A stretch of 64,000 nt of DNA from contig BROI01000022.1 of assembly GCA_027923505.1 (NCBI GenBank), forward strand, positions 496,001-560,000, read 5' to 3'. The notes beneath the pieces are model-generated. The model had not been told where the DNA came from and ran no database searches. It saw nothing but the letters and a program-made list of their open reading frames with translations. Made by a program: the position numbers and the translations under genes. Shown here in pieces: positions 23,447 through 35,600 of the stretch. The stretch's first letter is position 1. Each line of letters begins with the position of its first letter. This DNA comes from Mayamaea pseudoterrestris. Lineage: Eukaryota > Bacillariophyta > Bacillariophyceae > Sellaphorales > Sellaphoraceae.

Positions 23447-23934
23447 TGTTTAATGGGTTGATGATTGTTGCGTCGAAAGCGGTAGGGAGAGAAAAATAGA
23501 GGGCTCGTCGTCCTCTAAATGACATGCGACTGAAACAATGATGAATTTTCTATGTTTATATAACTTTATTGTAAAGGTGAGACGAAAAGGTCTTCCGATG
23601 GACTTGGTAGCGACGGCTCAACCGCCATGGTGGAAGTGATCGTTCATCCATGTGAGCGGAGTGTTGTCGCTTTGCGAGTCGTAACGGCATCGAAACGTCA
23701 CTCCCAACTAACGGTGCGACATGAAACGCTCCACGCGGCAAGACCGTCCATCTTGCTCCACCATGACGCACATCTTTGTGCAGAGCTTGGAAAGAGCAGA
23801 TCTTTGGTCAATCTTTGCTGCTGAACTCAAGTAGCCAAGGTACAAGCCGATTGACTCTACCTAGATAAAGTTTTAGTTGCTTCATCTCCAAGACTACAAC
23901 CAATATAACCATAAAGACTCTATCAAAACACAAA
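23447..23934. promoter_or_regulatory. Divergent intergenic region
   Basis: 488 bp between the kinesin start (minus) and the GET4 start (plus). No convincing gene, repeat or RNA seen. Shared promoter inferred from geometry. Confidence 0.35.
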
Positions 23935-25252
23935 ATGTCAGCCGCTTCCGCTCGCCGCCGCAAGCAGCTCGCCGCACGGTCGGCCGGAGAGGGAGGCCAC
24001 GGCGCCGTCTTGAAGAAACTGGAGCAAGCCTTGGAGGCTCCCAACATGGATGAAACGACCGCCTACGAGGCGCTCCAGCTCGCCCAAAGCATTATCCGCA
24101 AGCGCATCAAGCAGGGAGATTTTGACGCGGCGTGCGTCTTGTGTAGTGACACGTCGTTGCGTCTACTGCAAAGCAATCGCGTCTCTGTCGCGTCGCAGCT
24201 ACTGAGTCTCTTGGTGGAAGCGCTGCGCGAGACGCACATGGTGGACTCGCAGGAGTGGATTGATCGCATTGTGGCGCTGCAAGCGGCGCATGACTCCGCC
24301 ATGGATGCGACTTTTTCCGGCGACGCTGCCAGCAGTATCGAGGCCTTGCGCCTGGCCCGTTTGCAGCGCGACTGGCTCCGCGATGTGACGCACTGGAGCT
24401 CGGACTTTGGGAAGATTCACTATGGCGCCAATGTGTTTCACGAGCTCTTTGCGCAGCAGTCGCATCGCCTCGCCATGATGTTGACGGGCAGCAGCTCTAC
24501 GAGTAGCAACAACGCGACGAATGATAATGACGACGACGACGCCAACGAGCGCGTCGAAGCTTGGTGCGACGCCGTCCAGCACATGGCCTTGGCGGAGCAG
24601 CCGGACAAGATTGTCGCGTGGCTGGCCACCTTGCCGGCGCCGACGGATGTTGAATCCGCTTTGGGTCACTTGTGCGCTCCCGCCTTGCGCGACTCGCTCC
24701 TGACGCGCACCGTACTCTTGCTGGCGGCGATTGAAAACTTGCGCGACGCCAACCAGTTGGTGCGCGGCTACATTAACCAAGTGGAGGAACCATCGGGTCG
24801 CACCATGGCAGCCTTGGTCAAGTCGTATACCAGCAAGGACGATGGCAAGGCGCCGACTCATGTTGTCTTTTGCTGCATGCTGCTGCGTGTCTTGGAAAAG
24901 GATGCTTCGGCTGGTCCTTTGTACTCGTGGTTGTTGCGGTCGTTTAAAAAGGAGTTGGAGAAGTTGCCCAAGCCGCAGGTGGGACTTGGTTTTACGACAA
25001 AGATTGGGCAAAAGTTTTTCAACATGCAGCCGCCGCCAAACATGTTGAGCATGGTACGTGAACGTTGGTTGGAGACTTTTGTTTGAGTCTTCCAAGTTGC
25101 TGGCAGCCTTCATCTTACACTTTGCCTCTCGCACTTTCACGTTACAGGTTGAAAATATGATGGGCATGATGGGCGGAGGAGGTGGCGGTGGAGGCATTAA
25201 CCCCGCCATGATGCAAGCCGCGTTTGCGCAGATGCAGGGAGGCATGATGTAG
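23935..25252 (+). CDS. GET4-like component of the tail-anchored protein targeting pathway
   Basis: Exons 23935-25053 and 25148-25252 (94-nt intron, phase 0), 407 residues. GET4 (TRC35) is an all-helical cytosolic adaptor that, with Get5 and Bag6/Sgt2, hands tail-anchored membrane proteins to the Get3 ATPase. Family marks seen: EALQLAQSIIRKRIKQGDFDAACVLC near the start, FGKIHYGANVFHELFAQQ in place of the usual Gly-x-P region, and the C-terminal GQKFFNMQPPPNMLSM, the strongest GET4 signature. The second exon adds ENMMGMMGGGGGGGG and a Met/Gln tail, typical of GET4 C-termini. An acidic insert (NDNDDDDANER) is lineage-specific. Start chosen at the first ATG after an AT-rich leader. Confidence 0.88.
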
Positions 25253-25548
25253 AATGATTTTCTTAAGAGTGTTGGAGCAAATATGTTAAGTTTGAGCGAT
25301 GTGTCCAGTGATGTGTGCAGGTGCGCTTATGCTGTGCTGTGGTGTTCGATTAGTGAATCACAGTTGAACTAAGTTACTGGCTAATGTAATGACTAACAGT
25401 AAAACATATTGCAAGTAGGCTATCATTCTCATCTATCAAGTATATGGTGTACACGACGGTTGCATCACTCGCGTGGCTACAAAGGAGGGCATGGCGACCG
25501 ATCGGGCAATCGTTCAGTCTCCACTATACGCACACTCGGGTAAGGTAC

Positions 25549-27260
25549 TTAATTGAATAAAGTGCGCTCGGCTGCTGGGTTCTGTTCAAGCTCCAGCTCT
25601 GCCTTCTTCGTCTTTTTGAGCATGACGGCGCCTTCACGGAGAATGTTCAGCTTGCGATACATTGCAATGCGCGCATCAGCACTAGCCCGCTTGCTCGCCG
25701 CAGCTTCCTTCAGCGCCTCGATCTCCTTGCCCAAAGTAGCTGCCTGCTCTTTGAGCTCCTTGATGCGGAGGACAGCTGACTCGTACTGCGTTTTCTCTTC
25801 GCGGACCTTGACCAGCGCCGCCTCCGCCTCTTCAATGCCAGTTTTGAGCGTTTCAAGTTTCGTATCCATCTCTTCCTTGTGCTTTACCAATTGCTCCGTC
25901 TCTTCATCCATGAGCTTGGCTTCTTCGTTCGTTTCGGCCGTCTTGGCCGACTCGCGCAAGCCCTTTACCATTTCGACAAGGTTCTTGTAGTCAACGTCCT
26001 TTCCAACATTGTCAATCTCCATTTGATTATTGGCCGCTTGCAAAGGTTCAAGCTCCACTTCAAACTTTGTTTCCAACGCGTGAATTAGCTTGACCTTTTC
26101 ATCCAATTGCATCTTGGCAGCGGCAAGGGCGGCGCCAATCTCCTCCTGCTTGGTAAAGAGCCCGTTGCGTTCCGCACGCGCCGCTTCAATGGCTTGCTTG
26201 TGACCATCCCGCTCATCCTTCAGCTTCTTGTAAGCAGTCAGTTGATCGTTAATGTCTTGACTAAAGGCATTGGTTTTGGCCGTGGCAGCGTCAATGTCGT
26301 GTGCCTTCTTCTTGAGGGTGGTGAGGCGAGCCTTGGCATTGTCAATCTGCTTTGCCTGAGCGGAGCGTGCCGCAACGCCGGCGCCCTTCTTGTCGGCAAG
26401 TTTCTTCTTCTGTATATAAGAAGAGAGGCAGTTAATAAAATAATTCTACATTGAGCGAAGTAAGAGATGAAAGCGACATCATTTTGATCACATACCAATG
26501 CGTCCAGCTTCGTCGCGACCGCCACCTCCTCCTTCTTGCTCGCCGCCAGAGTCGTTTCCAAATGCATTAACCGCTGCTTCTCGTCGTGAATTTCCTTGCG
26601 GCGATTCTCCGCCAGTGTCTTGGCAGTCTCCAACTCGTCGCGCGCCCGCTGCAACTTGTCATTGCCGGCACTAATGCTCGCCTCGAGCTCCGCCTTCTTT
26701 TGAATGCAATCTCGGAGCGTCGCAAAAGCGCTCTCGCCGTCATGGAAATTCTTTTCAAACATTTCCTGTTTGGCGGCTGAGCTTTTGCGAGAGGCAGGGA
26801 GAGACTTGCCACTCGATGCAGCGGCCGCAATCTCGTTCTTGTCGTTCAACTTGACATTTTTATCGTCATCATTCTCCAAATCGAGCAACATGCCAGTTTC
26901 GCTGGACAGCGTCGCATCAACGTTGCGCAACATTTGCTGGTTCATTTTATATTGATCCGCCAGTCGCAGTCCATCCCGCAGCAATCCAGCTTGCTCCTTG
27001 GCGGAGTACATCTTGTCCTTTTGCAGCGACTTGGCAAGATTCTGTTCCAACGTGATACTCTTTTCAACGGCAGCGCAGTTTTGGTTCAACTTTTCCATTT
27101 GCTTGACAATGTCGCGGCGGCAGTCCTCCGTGACGGATGGATTGTTCATGCCGAAATCGAGAAAGTCGTTGCTGGCGATGGCGTCTGGGTTGCTGCTGAC
27201 TGGAGTAACGTGAGGGACAGAGGTCTGCTGCCGCGATGGAGTGCTTCCGGTGTGACGCAT
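25549..27260 (-). CDS. Coiled-coil protein of unknown family
   Basis: Exons 26496-27260 and 25549-26409 on the minus strand (86-nt intron, phase 0), 541 residues. The N-terminal ~50 residues are Ser/Thr/Pro-rich; then helical sequence rich in Lys, Glu, Gln, Ala with heptad-like spacing runs almost to the C-terminus, interrupted by a short disordered patch (SGKSLPASRKSSAAKQ) near residue 150. No head domain, zinc site or membrane segment is visible. Length and layout would suit a structural or kinetochore/spindle-type coiled coil, but nothing in it identifies one. Stop is TAA. It is divergent to the PPR gene and convergent with GET4. Confidence 0.75.
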
Positions 27261-27601
27261 CTTGAAAGATCAGTTAGTAGTAAGGTTGCAGTAGAGTGCG
27301 ACAGTGTCGGTAGTTTGTGTGCTGTGATGGCTGCAGACGAGGCTGTCACAACTATGGCCAAAATGAAAAAAATGACGCCGATTCGCGGAGTCAAGATCCG
27401 GACAAGTCTTACCGGTACTGAATGCCCGTTGTCGTCGCCGCGCCGCTCGAATGGATGGAGATTCATTACAACCATCGAATCCATCCCAGCAGCAGAGTCG
27501 CACACTCTTGGAGCAACAAGGACAAGTCAAGAACAAGATCATCTTGCATATTAAAGTATCCGTGGCTCAAGACATTTGTTACAACGAAGCAACCCGCAAA
27601 A
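27261..27601. promoter_or_regulatory. Divergent intergenic region
   Basis: 341 bp between the coiled-coil start (minus) and the proposed PPR start (plus). Contains one TACCGGTA palindrome at 27410-27417. Shared promoter inferred from geometry. Confidence 0.35.
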
Positions 27602-30600
27602 ATGAGGTGAGACAATTCGCAACTCAGGCCGCTCGGACGGCACGCAACAATTTTTTGTTCTTTGCGTTGGATGACCTTCATTTTAGACTTGATTACGCAG
27701 CGCCACAAGTGACTTTACACAATAAGACCATGATAGCTTCATGAATGTGCAATAGAAATTTGGAACAAACGCTTGGACTCACTCACTCGACAATCTCATT
27801 CACTTTCGGCCCATTACCCAATTCACAGCAATCGAGGACGAGACAGTCATCATGCTCCTCATCCAAATCACAATCAGCAGCAGCATAATCCAGTCCAGCC
27901 TCTCCACCCGCAGGACGAAACCCGCGCCTCCAAGGGGTTGGACCACTTCAAGCGCGGCTACCAGGAGCGCGCCAGCACGAGGGACCGCGAGTTTTACTCT
28001 CAGCAACGCACCAAGCGACTGGATCGCAGCGGCAACATCAACGACAACCATAACAACAACAGCGACCCATGGGCCAATCGAGACCGCGTCACTATAGTCT
28101 TTGGATTAGATTGCAACCAGTTACTGGATGAAATGCTCAAAACGAGGGATCGGCGCACCGTCTTTGACATTTTGGACAAGGCGCGGCAACAATATGCGCA
28201 AGGGTTCGAATGCGGCAAGGCAATCACGGCTCTCATTTCGGCGTCGGCTCGTCGACGCCACACGCAACTGGCCTATACGATTTGGGACTGGGTGCTGGCG
28301 GTCAAAATTCCGTTGAACGTGTTTCACTACAATGCCATGATTGCCGTGGCGGCGACGGAGCGGGCACCGGAAAAGGCACTTGGTTTAATGGACGAAATGA
28401 CGCGCTTCAAGATTCCCAAGAATGAAGTCACGTGAGTAGACACGACAATAGTGGCATCTGGCTCAATGTTGAATCTCTGCTGTTTCACACAAACAATCAA
28501 CCATGCTCACAAATTTACAAACATTTTGCAATCAACTTTATAACAATTCACAGCTTCTCCAGCGCCATTACCGCCTGCGAAAAGAAGGGCGACTGGCGAA
28601 CCGCCATGGACTTGCTGGATGGCATGGAGCGGGAAGGCTTTCCGCGAACAGCCATTGCCTACAATGCAGCCATTTCGGCCTGCGAAAAGGGCATGGTGCC
28701 GGCCAAGGCGTGCGAAGTGTTTAACCGCATGAAGCGAGAAGGTATTGTTCCGAGCGTAGTGACGTACTCGGCCTTGATTAGTGCGGCCGAGAAGGGTGGT
28801 CAATGGAGACTTGCCATGGACATTTTGGAGGATATGAAGCGCGACGGTCATCGTGGCAACGTCATAGCTTATTCGGCCGCCATTTCCGCGCTAGCCAAGG
28901 GTCAACAGTCGGAACTGGCGCTGCAGCTGTTTCGCGAGATTCAATCTTGTGGACGCGAACCAAGCATTGTAACATATAATGCTACGATGACAGCCTTGGA
29001 GAAGGGCTTGGAATGGGAAAAGGCTCTGGAGCTGTTTGACGAGATGAAGACGAGGAACCTCCATGTCACGGTTGTCAGTTATGGTAGCGCGATTAGTGCC
29101 TGCGACAAGGGATTGCAGTACCGACAGGCTCTCGAGTTTTTGGACGAAATGACGGAAATGGGAATCCAAAAGAATGTTATCATCTTTGGCGCGGCATTGT
29201 CTTGCATGGAAAAGTGTTGTCGCGCCGACATTTGCTTTTTGCTGATGGAGCGCATGCGTCAAGAAAAGGTTGCTCCAAATGTACACATTTTTAACAGCGC
29301 CATCTCGGCGTGTGCTCGAAGCAACCTTTGGGAAAAGGGATACGAGCTATTTAAGGAAATGGAGGCAGCCAATGTTGCTCGCGATGTTGTTTCCTATAAC
29401 GCAGTGCTCGACGCAGTGCAGACTCAGATCCGTCTTGGTCGGACGCTGTTCAGGGAGGGCGTCGACAAGGGGTTCTACGCTCGCGTGTCTCGGATTACCA
29501 ACCAATGGTTCGAACTAGACGTACATTTCATGTCGCTTGGTGGCGGTGAAATTGCGGTTGGCTGGTGGTTTGAGGAGCGCCTCGTTGAATTCATGGAGGA
29601 CCTTGAGAAGCTGAGGGATGTCAAGTCAATTTCTATTGTTACCGGCTATGGCAAGACTCGGACGAGAGGCAGGCGACTTGGCGACGACGGTATGAGAAAG
29701 CGCGTCAAGGCCATGCTGACATTTATGGATATCAAAGAGCAGGAGCAACCAAACCTTGGGCGAATTCACATTGACATGGATGCTTTCATCGCTACTATCA
29801 AGAAGAATGGCGGCCGAATCATTTTTGATCTTGACGGATATATTGGCTGGAAGGAAGCTGAGACCACGACCAACTCTGTACCTGACGTTGAGCAGAAGAT
29901 TCGACCGAGGTACCGGCCTATCAATGCTGGGTCAAATGGTCCTCCATTTGAGCGTATCGAAACTGATCAGACATCTCCAGAGTACAGATTGGAGAACATG
30001 AAAGGATTAATGGTTCAAGAATCCGATGGGCGCGCCGCCGACAATATGGATCGGCGCGTAAACGACGGCCGGGGTGGTCCACCGCCGCATGGACGTGACG
30101 CTGAATACACCCGCCGCAACGGTGATAGAGATGGGCCCCGTGGCGACTCGCATGGCGGTGCTCCTAGACGTGGAGGTTTTGACGATCGTTCGAGGGGCGA
30201 AGGTGGAGCTCGCGAGGACCGCAGGAGCAACGATGACTTTCGCGACGGGCCGCGAGGCAATGAACGCGATGGGCGAGAACCTAATCGTCAAAATGGAGGA
30301 TATGATAGTGGCCGAGGAGATTTTCGTGAGAGTAGGCCGACCCGCGGTGGTTTTGGTGGCGGCCGCAATAATCATGACAATGCTGGGCCAAGGGACGACC
30401 AATACAATCGCGACGGTCGCTTTCGCGATAATGGCGGAGACGGCAGGGGCCGCGCTGATGGTCGCTACGAGAATGACAGAGATAATAGCCGAGTCGATGG
30501 TCGAGATTCAGGTCGATACAACGACGACGCTCATGGGCGCTCAAACGGCTCGCGAAACTACGATGCTCGTTTCAACGACCAATCCGGCCGAGTTAGTCGC

Positions 30601-30720
30601 GAGAATTCTCAAGGAGGAGAGAATGTTCAGCGCAAACGCGGCTATCAAGATGTTGAAGCCAGTCAGCCGCAGACGCGTGGATATGATTTGGAACCAAACC
30701 GGCAAAAGCGACGATCTTGA
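27602..30720 (+). CDS. PPR-SMR protein with an RG/RD-rich tail
   Basis: Proposed exons 27602-27606, 27829-28431 and 28554-30720, 924 residues. The second exon has no ATG before its PPR-like region, but an ATGAG ending at a GTGAG donor joins it in frame at CAG/CAATCG, so the start codon appears to sit alone in a 5-nt coding exon. About nine PPR-like 35-mers follow (NAAISACEKG, VTYSALISAAEKG, VTYNATMTALEKG and so on), each a helical hairpin that reads RNA bases. Then comes an SMR domain (ELDVHFMSLGGGEIAVGWW ... VTGYGKTRTRG), and a 230-residue tail dominated by RGG, GR and DR repeats that should bind RNA non-specifically. PPR-SMR proteins act in organelles; targeting is not obvious here. Confidence 0.82.
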
Positions 30721-31140
30721 AGAGTTGATTCTGCGAGTGCAATTGCTGGGACAATGTTCACCAGTCTCATAGCGTTAACTATGAGTTTCATATACAGTGA
30801 ATACAGTATACTTGCATTTAACGCCTACCGGTAGTCGCGACGAATGCGTCTTGCAGACTTGGCGGAAAGCAGATAGCTGAGGGCTCGCCCATTTTGGGTC
30901 GTGCGAGCCGTTGCAACGTCGTAACGCGACTGACAAATTTGCGCCCTCGACGAAATTCTGATCCAATCTCACTGCTGCCGGACCTCAAGGCCCTGAAGGA
31001 GACTGCGGCAACTTGTCCTTTTGCAGTGTCAAGCAGCTGTAACAAGCGTAGGAATTGAGCGAAAGATTTAGTTATTGCAAACTTTGTCGCAGGTTCTTGT
31101 TTCGTGTTTCGATTCCGATTGCCGACTGACCATCCTGACC
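30721..31140. other. Intergenic region upstream of an orphan gene
   Basis: 420 bp in tandem orientation between the PPR 3' end and the next start. One TACCGGTA palindrome at 30826-30833. No gene seen. Confidence 0.45.
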
Positions 31141-32595
31141 ATGGAGTTGCCGATGAAAACAAGAGAGGCAAAGGCCGATTCAGCATTGCACCATCAGCAA
31201 CCAGCAAAGCAAAAGAGTTCAGGCACAAATTCTTCATTAGCGAAATGTGATTCGTTAGTGCTGTGGAACCCTTCGTTTCCAGATGTCCTTCCTACGCCTC
31301 TTGCTATAGCCAGCAGCAGCGTCGCACTCGTGCCGACAAACGTTTGGGGACTAGACTTTTTTGATGCTCAAGATTCTAAAATACCTGGCAGCAACAAACA
31401 TCGATCAACGGCAGATACTATTGTCACGTATCAGTCGGACCAAAGCGTCAGTTCACATTTCAAACCATGGACGCAAGCAATGATTCTCAGCAGTCGGCTG
31501 CCCCTACACCCTCAGCCACCGACGGACTGCGACGATAGCATTGGCTGTACAAGGAGGAAGGCGCTGCTTTACCGAGAGGAAGATGCTGATGAAGATGATT
31601 GCACTAACAGTCGCGCCATTGTGGCAAGCACCAGTTACGCTACCGATGTTTCGCAATCACACGTTCGAACGCCAATTGTCATTCTTCTCATGGACCCGGC
31701 GCAAAAGTCGTACGAGCTAATGCAGCTTTGGATCGACCCTCAGGTTGATAGTGTCGGAGACGTTATGCAGGCGATGCAAAAGCAGTTGCACGACAAGGAC
31801 GACTGGAAGACTGACTACGAAGGTTTGTTTCATATTCGCAACTCGCAATGTACGCAGCTCACTCACAATGTCCGCATGGACCAGTACAATGCACAGCCGT
31901 ATCAAGTCTATATTGCCAAGCCATGGAGCATGAATGTAAAGTTGGCGCAGCAACATGCCAGCGAGCTTGTGCACTTTCTACAGGAGCTTCAAGTACTGGA
32001 AGCTGGTCCAACTGAGCCGCCGCTGTGGCTTTCACAACAACCCCATACGCCAAACGCGATGACCGTGCGGCAGGACTCGGTCTTGCTGCTCAGCAGGCAA
32101 GCTCGCGCTCGCATCTTTGTATCCGATGGAATATTGACCCATTACCATGCATGTCAGTTTTTATCGTTTTGTCCGCCGTTTGAGCTGCCCGTTCAATCGC
32201 TCCTTTGCCTGGACGTTTTGGGTAATACTTTGGCGATTGGCAATGACGACAGTGAAAGCGTCTTTAGTGACGATGCAGAGCAACAACGCAAACCAAAGGT
32301 CGCGTCAAAGGTCTGCCACAAGGCGCATCAAGATGAACAAGCGAGCTTGGCAGTCTGCCACATGAAAGGCCAAGCAAAACCAAGCCCACAAGACAACGAC
32401 GACGGCTATTTAAAAATTGGGCATGTTGCTGGTCGAGCCGTCAACTTGATTTCGTCATTGACGGCGGAAGCTTGCCAACCAACTGCGCGACCTCGCTTAT
32501 GGAAGATTCAATGCGGAACAGCAATAGCAACAGTGACGACGACGATGATGTGTCCACAGCGGACATTTCGTATGCTTCCGCGTCCATGCCGCTGA
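31141..32595 (+). CDS. Orphan protein with an ordered middle domain
   Basis: 484 residues from the ATG in a good context (GACCATGG) to a TGA or similar stop at 32595. The N-terminal third is Ser/Gln-rich and disordered. A more ordered block starts at TPIVILLMDPAQKSYELMQLWIDP and continues through VGDVMQAMQKQL...YEGLFHIRNSQCTQL...QPYQVYIAKPWSMN; the alternation looks like a small alpha/beta, possibly ubiquitin-like, fold, but no motif proves it. The 3' end is uncertain: another frame stays open to 32654 and encodes a typical disordered acidic tail (SNSNSDDDDDVSTADIS), so a small intron or an indel near 32430-32480 may join it instead. Convergent with the SecA-like gene. Confidence 0.6.
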   Translation: MELPMKTREAKADSALHHQQPAKQKSSGTNSSLAKCDSLVLWNPSFPDVLPTPLAIASSSVALVPTNVWGLDFFDAQDSKIPGSNKHRSTADTIVTYQSDQSVSSHFKPWTQAMILSSRLPLHPQPPTDCDDSIGCTRRKALLYREEDADEDDCTNSRAIVASTSYATDVSQSHVRTPIVILLMDPAQKSYELMQLWIDPQVDSVGDVMQAMQKQLHDKDDWKTDYEGLFHIRNSQCTQLTHNVRMDQYNAQPYQVYIAKPWSMNVKLAQQHASELVHFLQELQVLEAGPTEPPLWLSQQPHTPNAMTVRQDSVLLLSRQARARIFVSDGILTHYHACQFLSFCPPFELPVQSLLCLDVLGNTLAIGNDDSESVFSDDAEQQRKPKVASKVCHKAHQDEQASLAVCHMKGQAKPSPQDNDDGYLKIGHVAGRAVNLISSLTAEACQPTARPRLWKIQCGTAIATVTTTMMCPQRTFRMLPRPCR

Positions 32596-32687
32596 TGTAT
32601 AATCAATCACTGCAGACGATACAATGGACAAAACTAGATAATACAGAAATGTAAGCTACAAATAAGAATTCAAAAACTCTTTTCCAC

Positions 32688-35600
32688 TTAGTCTTCCCGC
32701 TGAGCGTCGCGTCGACTAATGTAATCGACTCTCTTACCGTCGTCAAGAAGAACGTCCCTGGCGTTCTCCAAGGCCTGGAATATCGTTTGAGCATCCTCGC
32801 TCTCGTTCTTGTCGGGGTCAAACAAATTAGCAAGTTTACGATATGATTCTTCAATGATTCCGACAGGAGTTTCAGTATTTACGTCCAGCAGCTCGAAGTA
32901 ACAAACTTCAGTATCGGCGAGGATCAAACGGATGCGAGCCATTTCCTTCTCTTGAATACTAGCCTTAATTTTGGCTGCCAAAGGTTCCTCCTTAGCAGAA
33001 TCATCTCCCTGCCACTTTCTTCGTACTCCAGCAAATGATTTCTCTAACCGCTTTCGTCGTTCACTGAGCATCTTCGCTTTTATGTTTTTGACACCCGACG
33101 AAAAGACTCGATTTGTGCCTTTCATCCCGTTGAGTTCCTCGAAAAATAACATGGCTTGTTTCTGTCTATCACCATCCAACATCGTCTCCAAGCATGTATG
33201 TGAACGATAGTGCAACTCTTCCTTCTCATTGACTGCCTCCAGTCGCTTTTTAAACTCATTTGTGGCCATCGCAGACCGTTTCTGATCTAGGTGCTTCCAG
33301 CGCTTTTCACCGTTAATAATGCCACGAATCTCGTCACCCGACAATCCAAGATCATTTGTAAGCTGCTTGGCATTGATAACCATACTGTAAGATCCGTCTG
33401 CACCTTGCCGTGCACACCGCCCCTTAATCTGAGTCTCCTCTGACGCATCTGAAGAGAAGAATGCTTGGATAACGTGGACACCTCCAGCTTGCAACATCGT
33501 CTTGTCTAGACATTTGAAGTCTGTCCCACGCCCAAAGTCGCGGATCATCAGCGTTATTGCGCCTCTTGTCGTCGCCTTTTGGAACAAAGTTGTACGCTCA
33601 TGCAAAGGAGCACTTTCCGTAATTGTTCTTGTCTTACTTTTGAGCACTTGCATATAGGACGACTCATAAAAATCTAACAACGCTCGTTTAGATTCAAAGA
33701 AGACCATGACGGGGCGGTCTACCTCCTCGAGACCTCGTCTTGTCATAGTACGGCGACGGTGGATTTCATGCTTCAATTCAAGAAAGTGGTCTTCTCTCTG
33801 GCTGCAAATAATAACATCTTTGGCAACGGAATGTGAGACTCCATTCTAGCATTGTATCACGATCTCTGCTTGCATGGGACAGTACTCACCGGTCGCCGAC
33901 TCTGGAGCAAAATCGAGTCTGTTTTCGCCAAACACAGATGGAATGCACGAATATTTGAATATGTCGTATCGATCTTCCAGCACGCAGCGCTCTTCCTTAC
34001 TAAGAGCAGAAAGAGTACCAGTGACACCAAGAATCGCATCATATTCAAATGGGATTTCGGCGTTTGACAAGCGAGCAATAGCAGGACACAGGTTCACCAT
34101 TGAGTTCATGGTTGCTTCGGTGACATTGCCGATTTCGCACTCCTTTATGTATGCAAAACTGCAAAATGAAGAACAATAGTGAAAGGCCAAACCGTCGAAC
34201 ATCTAGCGATAAAAATTAAATGGAGTCAGGGAATACATCAGTTTTTGTGAGAGTTTGTCAGTGGACGCGGCATGTCATGTCTCACCTTGTAGCCAAGTAA
34301 TCCATCGGATACAACATAGTCGGCTCCTATTCCATCCCTTAAACCCTTGGCCGAAGCAACTAGCGGTTTGATTACCTTCTTCAGAAGTGGGTGGGCAATA
34401 CTAGGAAATCCAGCGAGAACATTGGTCACCTCCTGCGACGCCAGCAGCGATGCAGTCGTCAAGTTGGATGAGTTCTGCCACACATGTTGAAACAAGCGTA
34501 CGATCGAGTCATTGCATAGATCTAATCCAAGGTTACGTTCAGATCCAAAAGAGTTTGGACCAAAAAATACGTCAACTTCATCGACAAGCAATACTCGAGG
34601 ACGTGTTTTGTCATTGGGAGCCAACTCCCGGGCGCCGTTGGCCGTGCCGGTGAAAGCCTTTCTTGCAAGCTCACAAAATCCTTCAATGGAATCTGTCATC
34701 AACTTGTCGATTGTACCATAGGATATGTAGTCTTCGACTTGAAATGCTTGAAACAAAGGTCGGAATGCAGCAATATCTCGATCACTTAGATATTTGCTGT
34801 AGCAAACGCAGCATACTTCGTAGTCCAGGAGTGCGAGCACAGTCGCTGTCACGCCTAGCACTACCGACTTGCCTTCGCCAGTTTTCAGCTCCAGCAAATG
34901 ATTTTGCAGTGCTCGTTGGTCCTCTTCAATCACATTCAACAAGGTCAAAATCGCCACGACTTGGGCGGGATGAGGCTTCATCAGAAAATTTGTTTTTGTT
35001 GTGGTCAGAGCAAAAGCATTGCTACTTTTTAGAGACCAATATGCGAATGTATGCGAAGACAACGCAATTACTTGAGCCTCATATGTCAAGGAATTATCCT
35101 TCGACAACTGCATAGTTGCTTGGGCCAAGTCCGCGAGACTGTCAGTCCTGACGGTTAAAGCCTGCGAATTCGCATTGGAGCTAAACCGGCTTCCAAGATG
35201 CGCAGTAATTATACTGACGTACAATTCTTCAAAGTCTTCATACATTGATCTCAGACGTGACGAGCTCTTGCTGCTCAGGCTTAGGCCACTGATTACATAA
35301 GATATATCCTGACCAGCGGTTGCATCGTTGAATGCCGCATGTACCGCACCCTCAAAGCATTTGTGATCGGTAAGCAACTGCTGGCCAATATGCCCATCAT
35401 CATCCTTATCAAACTTTTGGAGAGCAAGTGAAAGATCAAGGAGGAAAGTGGTATTCTCCGAAGCGGACGATGCCATCTCAATAAATTGATCGATGCTTCT
35501 GTCGATTGTTAGTCGCCAACATGGAACGTCGCGGCTAGCTGTTTTCAACAACACGAGACCATTGACCATATCATTAAATGGCAATGACAAACCAATGGAG

